10,821 bases of DNA from Methanobacteriota archaeon (GTDB lineage: Archaea > Halobacteriota > Methanocellia > Methanocellales > Methanocellaceae), in NCBI GenBank assembly GCA_023436075.1, contig JAEZKS010000285.1, positions 1 to 10,821 of the forward strand, written 5' to 3'. The notes beneath the pieces are model-generated. The model ran no database searches. It was given only the letters and a program-made list of their open reading frames with translations, and was not told the DNA's origin. Positions 5,496 through 10,821 of the stretch are shown piece after piece. The stretch's first letter is position 1. The number at the start of each line of letters is the position of its first letter. The position numbers were made by a program, and so were the translations under genes.

Positions 5496-6518
5496 TCATG
5501 CAACCCCGCAGGCAGGTGCAGCTTCGGGTTTTCTCTCTCGTATGATCGGGATCACGTCATGCCCGTACCTTTTGATGAACTCATACTGGTCAGGGCCGGA
5601 CGAATGTACGTACAGGCGGTTGAAGCCCGCGTCGATATAGCGCTGTGCGAACCGTGCGTGCTCCTCCGGGTCTGTGGAGATGCACATGCCGTTCCTGATC
5701 GTATCGTCCCCGACCATGGCGCCGTTCGTGGCGGACATCTCCGGAGTGTAGATATTTTGCAGGTACATCGCGCGAAGGACTGTGCTCGCCCAGTATTTCT
5801 TGTGTACCTTTACTGCGGCGTCCGCGTCGTCGGTAAACGCCGCGTTATACAGCACCATTTTGGGCATGTTTGCAGGGTCTTTTCCTTCCGATCGGGCACT
5901 GTCACCGAAGTTGGCGATGATCCGGCGCATCGCGTCAGGGGCGCCGGAGGTGGTTATCAGGCCGTCGCCATGCCGTCCGGCGAAAGATGCGCTTTCGGGA
6001 ACGAGCGACGATATGTAGATCGGTATCTTCCTCCGCGGAGGCGTATACAGCCTCGCCTTCTTCACGGTGAAGTAATCGCCGTCGAACGTGACCTCAGAGC
6101 CAGTCCACAGCAAGCGGATCAGGTCGATTGCTTCGCGCAACATCTCCTGTCTCACATTGTAATCAGGCCATTGTCCCGATGCCGGATATTCGTTCAGTGC
6201 CTCGCCAGTGCCCACGCCAAGGTACACCGGTCCTGGGCTCATCCGGTCGATGGTCGCCGCCGCCTGGGCTATGATCGCCGGGTTGTATCGTAATATCGGG
6301 CACGTGACGCCCGTGCCGATCTCGATGCCGTTCAGCCGCGCCGCCGCCGCGCCCAGCCACGACCATGTATAGCATGACTGTCCGGACGGGTCCCATGGGT
6401 GAAAGTGGTCGTCTATCAGTATCGTCTCGAAGCCCGCTGCCTCTGCGGCGATCGCCTGGTCGAGTAGCTCGAGCGGATCATACTGCTCCGGGCCTCCTTG
6501 CCATCCTATCGTTACCAT
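5496..6518 (-). CDS. F420-dependent LLM oxidoreductase (Adf/FGD-like)
   Basis: The 340-residue protein is a luciferase-like monooxygenase-fold enzyme of the group holding mycobacterial F420-dependent glucose-6-phosphate dehydrogenase (FGD) and methanogen F420-dependent secondary alcohol dehydrogenase (Adf). It should pass hydride between an alcohol or sugar-type substrate and coenzyme F420 in the cytoplasm. DDHFHPW (36-42) supplies the catalytic His38 and Trp42, CPILRYNPAIIAQ (73-85) lines the F420 pocket, and GTGEALNE (103-110) supplies Glu106. DHFHPW and CPILRYNPAI match Adf better than FGD from memory. The FGD phosphate-binding Lys of TSGK is Ala here (TSGA, 190-193), so glucose 6-phosphate is unlikely. 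AGGATG (6526-6531) lies 7 nt before the ATG. The ThDP enzyme gene follows after 64 nt, and a close paralogue sits at the right edge of the window. The exact substrate is unknown. Confidence 0.9.
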   Translation of the reverse strand: MVTIGWQGGPEQYDPLELLDQAIAAEAAGFETILIDDHFHPWDPSGQSCYTWSWLGAAAARLNGIEIGTGVTCPILRYNPAIIAQAAATIDRMSPGPVYLGVGTGEALNEYPASGQWPDYNVRQEMLREAIDLIRLLWTGSEVTFDGDYFTVKKARLYTPPRRKIPIYISSLVPESASFAGRHGDGLITTSGAPDAMRRIIANFGDSARSEGKDPANMPKMVLYNAAFTDDADAAVKVHKKYWASTVLRAMYLQNIYTPEMSATNGAMVGDDTIRNGMCISTDPEEHARFAQRYIDAGFNRLYVHSSGPDQYEFIKRYGHDVIPIIRERKPEAAPACGVA

Positions 6519-6862
6519 GCTTGCACATCCTGCGTACTATAAGCTGTGTAGTATAAGCCGTCTCCTTTTGCCGGTAAATCCATGGATACTGCCCATGAGA
6601 TCGGCCTGGCATAGGTCGTCTCAGTGCGCTGATGAGAGCGAATGCCGGCCATCTGCCTGAGCCGGAATTCGTCTCAACCGCACGTTTTCGCGCTGTTCTC
6701 CCCCGGATAGGAATTACCATAGTGTTTCGTAAAAGTCTGACTGCAAATTTCAGCGGCAGGCACGCCGTAGGCGGTCAGATCCGTGCACGTTGCCCCTGCT
6801 GTCTGGAACGCCTTCGGCTGTGCGATTTTACCGGGCTCCGGTCGGTTAAGTTGAAAGCTGTC
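6519..6862. other. 344-bp intergenic region without a convincing gene
   Basis: Open frames here are antisense or out-of-frame and match nothing I recognise. Near the LLM start the 11-mer GTACTATAAGC (6534-6544) recurs with one change as GTAGTATAAGC (6548-6558). On the minus strand these give two TATA-like GCTTATA elements, a plausible promoter for the LLM operon. Near the cupin end, ACCGG and CCGGT (6830-6834 and 6838-6842) form a short hairpin followed on the minus strand by AAAA rather than T, a poor terminator. The remainder shows nothing I can support. Confidence 0.5.
6534..6558 (-). promoter_or_regulatory. Doubled TATA-like promoter of the LLM-ThDP operon
   Basis: Two near-identical 11-mers, period 14, each carry TTATA on the minus strand, 16-40 bp before ATG 6518. 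The outer one (6548-6558) would start transcription about 10 nt before the ATG. The inner one is too close to serve a normal leader. This would be the only promoter visible for the two-gene unit. Confidence 0.35.
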
Positions 6863-7450
6863 CTATTTGAGCTGGCATGGCTTGCTGTTGACCGGACTCT
6901 GATCTACCTGCACCAGCATCGTCACGCAGGGCTGATCGCCCACGGTTCCCGAGCGGTGGCCCCTGCATCCCCGGGCATCAGGCTTCGTGTTCTGGTCGTT
7001 GCCGAATGACAGCTCACCAGGCCCCATCTCCACACGCTTGCCATCCATGGTTTCCACGAACCAGCGTCCGGAGAGCGGCACGATCCATTGCGGCTTCGGG
7101 TTCTCGTGCCATTCGCCTACCCACCCCACGGGCAGGTACAGGATGATCACGTTAGTGCTCTTCGTGTCAAGCCGGTCGATCCAGGACGGTGCCGCTCCGC
7201 TCGATATGCTCTCGTACTTGAAGCCGGTCAGCTCGCAGCGGTCCTGGTGGCTCACTCCGCCCTCGTCGGTCCAGACGTGCCAGTAGGGCAGGCCAGGCTT
7301 GCCGGCCTCCTGTTCTGACTGCTGCCGCTGGCCAGACTGTCGCGCCAGTTGCGCAGATGTCCCGGAGGGCATTGCTATTAATACCAGTGAAGCACAGGCC
7401 AGGAAAAGCATGAATATAGCCAGCGTGCGCTTTATCTGTTGTATTCCCAT
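6863..7450 (-). CDS. Exported cupin-fold protein
   Basis: The 195-residue precursor begins with a signal peptide: basic n-region with Lys7 and Arg8, hydrophobic core about 10-27, likely cleavage after TSA (33). A Gln-rich spacer (34-50) leads into a single cupin domain (about 54-185). Landmarks are LPYWHVWTDEGGVSH (54-68), GEWHENPKPQWIVPLSGRW (112-130) and KRVEMGPGELSFGND (138-152). The first motif keeps only His115 of the usual HxH pair, and the second lacks its His; His165 may help bind a metal. Mature Cys72, Cys162, Cys175 and Cys192 could form disulfides outside the cell. Cupins range from dioxygenases to binding proteins, so no reaction can be assigned. AGGGAGAT (7457-7464) precedes the ATG by 6 nt, and TATAAATTT (7501-7509) suggests a separate transcript. 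The glutaredoxin gene lies 219 bp upstream. Confidence 0.82.
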   Translation of the reverse strand: MGIQQIKRTLAIFMLFLACASLVLIAMPSGTSAQLARQSGQRQQSEQEAGKPGLPYWHVWTDEGGVSHQDRCELTGFKYESISSGAAPSWIDRLDTKSTNVIILYLPVGWVGEWHENPKPQWIVPLSGRWFVETMDGKRVEMGPGELSFGNDQNTKPDARGCRGHRSGTVGDQPCVTMLVQVDQSPVNSKPCQLK

Positions 7451-7500
7451 ATCGATATCTCCCTGAGATGGAAAACGGGCTGATTATAAAACTCGATTTA

Positions 7501-7509
7501 AAATTTATA
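7501..7509 (-). promoter_or_regulatory. TATA box of the cupin gene
   Basis: The minus strand reads TATAAATTT followed by TAAAT. The usual 25-bp spacing puts the transcript start near 7480, about 30 nt before the ATG, and leaves the ribosome site intact. A second TTTTATAAT at 7484-7492 is too close to give a normal leader. Confidence 0.5.
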
Positions 7510-7608
7510 CGATTCGTCTGTCCCCTGTGACGTAAAAATCGACGACCGCGAGGCGACCTTCGATGGACTGGCGCGACAGGTATCGAGCCTGGCTGACCTG
7601 TGCCCGCC

Positions 7609-7625
7609 CATATCTGCCAGATATG
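7609..7625. promoter_or_regulatory. 17-bp perfect palindrome between glutaredoxin and cupin genes
   Basis: CATATCTG (7609-7616) and CAGATATG (7618-7625) are perfect 8-bp arms around one central C. It lies 45 bp past the glutaredoxin stop and about 100 bp before the cupin TATA box. No T-tract follows on the minus strand and the one-base centre cannot make a hairpin loop, so a protein-binding site fits better than a terminator. The rest of 7510-7669 holds nothing recognisable. Confidence 0.4.
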
Positions 7626-7669
7626 TAGCTGTAGCTGCCAGTGGTACCGGACGTCAGGCCTGTAGCAAC

Positions 7670-7942
7670 CTATTTGGCCGTCGCCTGCTGTTTCTCCGAT
7701 TTGAGAAGCTGCTCATACCGCTCCGGGTTGTAGCCGATGACCACGACGTCGTCGATCCGGACGAACGGGAACGATATATGGCCGGTATACTTCATCATTT
7801 CACTGGCTATCTTATCTTGCATCTCCTCTCCGGCGAGGTCGTAATCGACGAAGTCGAACGGTATTTTTCTGTCGCTAAAAAATTTCTTGGTCTTGCGGCA
7901 CCATGGACAGGTGCTTAAGGTATACATCGAAACTTTCATCAT
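7670..7942 (-). CDS. Glutaredoxin-like thiol-disulfide redox protein
   Basis: The 90-residue protein has the thioredoxin fold of glutaredoxin/NrdH proteins and should reduce disulfides in the cytoplasm. The redox centre is Cys12-Pro-Trp-Cys15 near the N-terminus, after a short beta strand. Phe58-Pro59 gives the conserved cis-proline region (HISFPFVRIDD), and GYNPERYEQLL (70-80) forms the last helix. Length is normal for the family. Methanogens generally lack glutathione, so the electron donor is more likely a thioredoxin-type or ferredoxin-linked reductase; that is family knowledge, not seen here. GGAG (7948-7951) precedes the first of two adjacent ATG codons by 5 nt. The glucosidase gene ends 64 bp upstream, and a TATA-like GTTAAATT (7981-7988) in that gap could give it its own transcript. 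Confidence 0.92.
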   Translation of the reverse strand: MMKVSMYTLSTCPWCRKTKKFFSDRKIPFDFVDYDLAGEEMQDKIASEMMKYTGHISFPFVRIDDVVVIGYNPERYEQLLKSEKQQATAK

Positions 7943-7980
7943 GCGCGCTCCATAGGTCCGTTATGAGTCCCGTCTCTTTC

Positions 7981-7988
7981 AATTTAAC
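7981..7988 (-). promoter_or_regulatory. Possible promoter of the glutaredoxin gene
   Basis: The minus strand reads GTTAAATT, 39-46 bp before the ATG. This would give a leader of about 17 nt that includes the GGAG site. The match is weak, and co-transcription with the glucosidase gene is the alternative. Confidence 0.3.
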
Positions 7989-8006
7989 CCGCAGAGTTCC
8001 GGTATT

Positions 8007-10196
8007 CTAGTACTCTATGAGCACGTTGATGTCTCCGCTTTTCTTGGTCACGTTGACCAGCGTCTCTTTCTCGACGCGCCTGAAGTCCAGGTCGGTCAGC
8101 GTGTTGCCGACTTTCAGGTTGTTGAATTGCACGTTGTCCAGCCACGACGGCAGGTGGGGCCTGTTGATGATCAGCCGGTTATGCAATGCGTCCGGCGTGA
8201 TGCCCAGGCTGGAGACGAACATGAGCGGTATTGCTCCCGATGACCAGGCCTGCGGGCTGCAGGCTACCGGGTATTTCACCGGGATGATGTACTCCGATCG
8301 CGGCAGCCCGCCGAAGCACTCCGGCAGCCGGTAGTTCTCGAAGGTTCTCGCCGCCTCGTACATGCCAGTGAACAGCAGGGACATCTCGTTGACGAACCCG
8401 TATTTTCTCAAGCCCGCAGCTATGATCGCGTTGTCGTGCGGCCAGACCGTGCCGTTGTGGTAGCCGAGCGGGTTGTACCGCTGCTCATCCGTGGACAGCG
8501 TTCGTACGCCCCATTCGGTGAACATGTCGTTCATGAAGATACGGGAGACCACGTATTTCGCGTACTTCTGGTCTATGATCCCGGTCCACAGGCACTGTGC
8601 CGGGTTCGAGGAGATCACGTCGCAGATGCCATTCGCATCCAGTGCCTCCGCGAAATATTTCCTGTCTTCCATCCAGAACTGCCGGTTGAACCGTTCCTTC
8701 AGCCCTTCGGCTTCCTTGTCCAGCCTGGCAGCATCCTTCTCCCGGCCCAGCGCCCTGAACAGCGGGGCCAGGCGCTTTTTGGCCATGTACACGTAGCCTT
8801 GCACCTCGGCCAGCGCTATCGGCTTTTCGGCCAGCGATCCGTCCGAGTGGCTGACTGAGTCGAACGAGTCCTTCCAGCCCTGGTTGTAGATGCCGCCGGC
8901 GGACTTGACCGCGTACGAGGTGAACCCTCTTCTTCCGATGTCGGCGTAGTTGTCGATCCACTTCAGTGCCGCGTCCACATTGCTTTCGAGTTGCCGGAGC
9001 GTCCCGCTATCCCCCGTCCAACCAACGTATTCCGTCAGGAGGACCAGGAACAAGGGCGTGGCGTCGACGGTGCCATAGTAAGGCGTCTGAGGGATTCGGT
9101 CCAGGTTAGCGAGCTCGCCCGTCCGAAGCTCATGGAGAATTTTGCCGGGCTCCTGGTCTCTCCAGTCATCCGTTTTGCTGCTCTGGAACTTCGCGTTCGC
9201 CAGCAGCGTGCTTTTCGCGATCGTCGCATCGAACGGCAACAGCTGGAGCGCGGAGATGATGCTGTCCCGGCCGAACAGCGTATCGTACCATGGCACCCCT
9301 GCGGAATGGTACAGGTCGCCGTCGATGCTCATGCGCATCATGTTCAGGTCGGACAGCGAGCGCACCATCACGCTGTTGAAGATGTTATTACTGGTCGGTA
9401 TGTTGTTGCAGCATTCGAGGGCTGCCACGTATGACCTCAGTATCTGACTCATTCGTCGTTCTGAATTTTCCGCAGGCCGCTGCGGTTTCTGGTCTGGCGG
9501 GATGTCTTCGACGGAAATCTCTGCCGTGATCGTCCGGGACCCATGCGGTTCCAGCGTCAGCTCGAAGGTACAGGTCCGGTCATTCACCGTGGTCGGCGCG
9601 GGGTCAAAAGCAATGATCGTGTTGCGGAGATGCCCGTCCTCCCCCAGATAAGATAAGATCAGTCTCTTGCCGTCGCATTTTGCCGGTAGTATCGTGCCGT
9701 TGGTCGGCGGGGCGATGCCACGGATCGTGAACATGTCCGTGAAGTCGGCATCAAATTTGTAGGTCATGTTCACGTTCGCGACAAACGTGTTGAAATTATA
9801 GACGGTTTGACTGTGCTGCAGTTTTCCGGGGATGGTCGCGACCAGTCGGCCCATGATCGTCTCTTTCGGGATCAGCTTGCCCTTGCGATCCACGATCTCC
9901 GGGTTGGTGGCCACGAGCGTCGACCGGAACCCACGCTCGTCGCTGGAGAGGATGCGAGTCGGGGGCGCGTCCATCAGCTTGATGAGGAACCCGCTCAGGT
10001 ACCGGCAATCATGGTAATATAGGCCGTAGCCGTAATTCTCTTCGACCGGGACCTCTCCGTTCTGCAGGGTTACGAAGGTCAGATCATCATCCCTGATGAC
10101 CAGCTGATTGGTGATGTTATTGGACTGGGTATGCCTCTTGTATATGTCCCACGCTTCGCGTATTTCCGACCTGCGGGCAGGCTCGAGCACGGGCAT
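8007..10196 (-). CDS. Glycogen-debranching-type amylo-alpha-1,6-glucosidase
   Basis: The 729-residue protein matches the archaeal/bacterial glycogen debranching family: an N-terminal beta-sandwich (about 30-235) and a C-terminal (alpha/alpha)6 toroid (about 265-720) that hydrolyses alpha-glucans. Toroid landmarks are AGVPWYDTLFGRDSI (299-313), QEPGKILHE (348-356), YYGTVDATPLF (373-383), NQGWKDSFDS (438-447), EWGVRTLS (561-568) and YHNGTVWPHDNAI (579-591). Catalytic acids are probably among the Asp/Glu of these motifs, but I cannot assign them. There is no signal peptide, so it acts inside the cell on stored or imported glucan. GAGGA (10197-10201) touches ATG 10196 with no spacer; GTG at codon 3 (10190) would have 6 nt and may be the true start. 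It follows the partial LLM gene by 15 nt, an operon arrangement. Activity on other alpha-glucosides is possible. Confidence 0.9.
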   Translation of the reverse strand: MPVLEPARRSEIREAWDIYKRHTQSNNITNQLVIRDDDLTFVTLQNGEVPVEENYGYGLYYHDCRYLSGFLIKLMDAPPTRILSSDERGFRSTLVATNPEIVDRKGKLIPKETIMGRLVATIPGKLQHSQTVYNFNTFVANVNMTYKFDADFTDMFTIRGIAPPTNGTILPAKCDGKRLILSYLGEDGHLRNTIIAFDPAPTTVNDRTCTFELTLEPHGSRTITAEISVEDIPPDQKPQRPAENSERRMSQILRSYVAALECCNNIPTSNNIFNSVMVRSLSDLNMMRMSIDGDLYHSAGVPWYDTLFGRDSIISALQLLPFDATIAKSTLLANAKFQSSKTDDWRDQEPGKILHELRTGELANLDRIPQTPYYGTVDATPLFLVLLTEYVGWTGDSGTLRQLESNVDAALKWIDNYADIGRRGFTSYAVKSAGGIYNQGWKDSFDSVSHSDGSLAEKPIALAEVQGYVYMAKKRLAPLFRALGREKDAARLDKEAEGLKERFNRQFWMEDRKYFAEALDANGICDVISSNPAQCLWTGIIDQKYAKYVVSRIFMNDMFTEWGVRTLSTDEQRYNPLGYHNGTVWPHDNAIIAAGLRKYGFVNEMSLLFTGMYEAARTFENYRLPECFGGLPRSEYIIPVKYPVACSPQAWSSGAIPLMFVSSLGITPDALHNRLIINRPHLPSWLDNVQFNNLKVGNTLTDLDFRRVEKETLVNVTKKSGDINVLIEY

Positions 10197-10211
10197 TCCT
10201 CGCTATCGTGC

Positions 10212-10821
10212 CTACGCCGCGGCCGCGACCTGCGGCTGGTTCCTCTCCCGGATGACCGGAAGCACGTCCTTTCCGTAACTTTCGATGAGCCCGATGATGT
10301 CCGGGCCCGCGAAGTGGACATAGAGGCGGTTGAAGCCCAGATCGATGAACCGCTGCGCGAACTTCGCCTGCTTCTCCGGGTCCCGAGAAATGCAGGTTCC
10401 CCGCCGGATCGTGTCTCTCCCGGCTATCGCCCCGTTGGCAGCCGACATGGCTGGCGTATAGAGGTTCTGGGTGTACATGGCCGGAGCCATCGTGCCCGCC
10501 CAGTACTGCTTAAACGCTGCTATTGCCGCGTCCTCGTCTTCTGTGTAGGCGGCGAAGCACTCCACCTGCTTAGGCATCTGCGCCGGGTCTTTGCCCGCTT
10601 CCCGGGCGCCCGCGTCGAAATTGGCGATGATCGCTTTCATTGTCTCGGGCGTGTTAGACCCGGTGACCAGGCCATCGCCGTAGTAGCCGGCAAAAAACGC
10701 GCTTTCCGGCACGAGCGACGAGACATATATAGGGATTTCCCTCCGGGGAGCCGTGTATAGCCTCGCCTTTCGCATAGTGTAATAGTCGCCGTCGAAGGTG
10801 ATCTCATCCCCGGTCCACAGC
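10212..10821 (-). CDS. F420-dependent LLM oxidoreductase, partial (C-terminal part)
   Basis: About 202 residues are in the window; the start lies beyond the right edge, and the Met at 10775 is internal (the frame upstream reads LWTGDEITFDGDYYT). The piece aligns end to end, with no gap that I can see, with residues 138-340 of the protein at 5496-6518. Shared blocks include IPIYxSSLVPESA, FNRLYVH and PVIRER/PIIRER. It is thus the C-terminal two-thirds of a paralogous F420-linked oxidoreductase. The FGD phosphate-binding Lys is again missing (GSNT where FGD has TSGK). The catalytic His and Glu motifs fall outside the window. The debranching enzyme starts 15 nt after its stop, so the two are probably co-transcribed, hinting at a sugar-related substrate; that link is inference. 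Confidence 0.9.
   Translation of the reverse strand, partial: LWTGDEITFDGDYYTMRKARLYTAPRREIPIYVSSLVPESAFFAGYYGDGLVTGSNTPETMKAIIANFDAGAREAGKDPAQMPKQVECFAAYTEDEDAAIAAFKQYWAGTMAPAMYTQNLYTPAMSAANGAIAGRDTIRRGTCISRDPEKQAKFAQRFIDLGFNRLYVHFAGPDIIGLIESYGKDVLPVIRERNQPQVAAAA

Noticed and set aside
5432..5503. N-terminal extension of the ThDP enzyme from a TTG codon
   Set aside because: It would overlap the LLM gene, has no ribosome site and adds a polar segment absent from the family; ATG 5431 has a good site.
5487..6293. Open frame of 268 codons on the plus strand
   Set aside because: It is antisense to the LLM oxidoreductase, whose catalytic motifs are unmistakable.
6632..7009. Open frame of 125 codons on the plus strand across the intergenic region
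   Set aside because: It runs antisense into the cupin gene, has a composition unlike a folded protein and no ribosome site.
10131..10760. Open frame of 209 codons on the plus strand
   Set aside because: It is antisense to the partial LLM gene and the start of the glucosidase gene; Arg-rich shadow frame.
1..10821. Mobile element, prophage or integrated plasmid
   Set aside because: No transposase, integrase, terminal inverted repeat pair or phage structural gene was found; the tandem duplication alone is not enough.

Overview
The window looks like chromosomal DNA of a methanogenic archaeon, most likely of the Methanocellales (Rice Cluster I) or a close relative. The support is two coenzyme F420-type LLM oxidoreductases resembling methanogen F420-dependent alcohol dehydrogenase, a soluble PAS histidine kinase with the HDINN-type H-box common in methanogen kinases, archaeal TATA-like promoters close to start codons, and GC-rich codon use. 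The genus is inferred; no rRNA or other marker gene is present.

Positions 1 to about 1340 form an AT-rich accessory-looking segment. It holds a divergent pair of small genes: a zinc-ribbon protein with two C-terminal membrane segments (minus strand, 134-577) and an 84-residue two-helix membrane protein (plus strand, 811-1065). Their shared intergenic region has a 24-bp palindrome and a perfect 53-bp tandem duplication that carries promoter-like and operator-like sequence. A hairpin with a T-rich tract follows the 84-residue gene. Next comes an orphan cytoplasmic PAS sensor histidine kinase (1338-2441) with an AT-rich promoter.

From 2517 to the end every gene is on the minus strand. In transcription order from the right edge they are: a partial LLM oxidoreductase (10212 to beyond 10821); a glycogen-debranching-type glucosidase 15 nt behind it (8007-10196); a glutaredoxin-like protein (7670-7942); an exported cupin protein (6863-7450); a second, complete LLM oxidoreductase (5496-6518); a pyruvate-oxidase-like ThDP enzyme 64 nt behind it (3686-5431); and a zinc-free quinone-reductase-type MDR enzyme (2517-3584).

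The minus-strand block reads as central carbon and redox metabolism: alpha-glucan breakdown, F420-linked dehydrogenation of alcohols or sugars, ThDP-dependent 2-oxoacid chemistry, NAD(P)H-dependent reduction of reactive carbonyls or quinones, and thiol redox. How the enzymes are linked is inference from gene order. No RNA gene, CRISPR array, transposase or prophage gene was seen. The most distinctive items are the 53-bp promoter duplication, the pairing of LLM and PoxB-like genes with a PoxB lacking the membrane-binding tail, and the two LLM paralogues that lack the glucose-6-phosphate-binding lysine.
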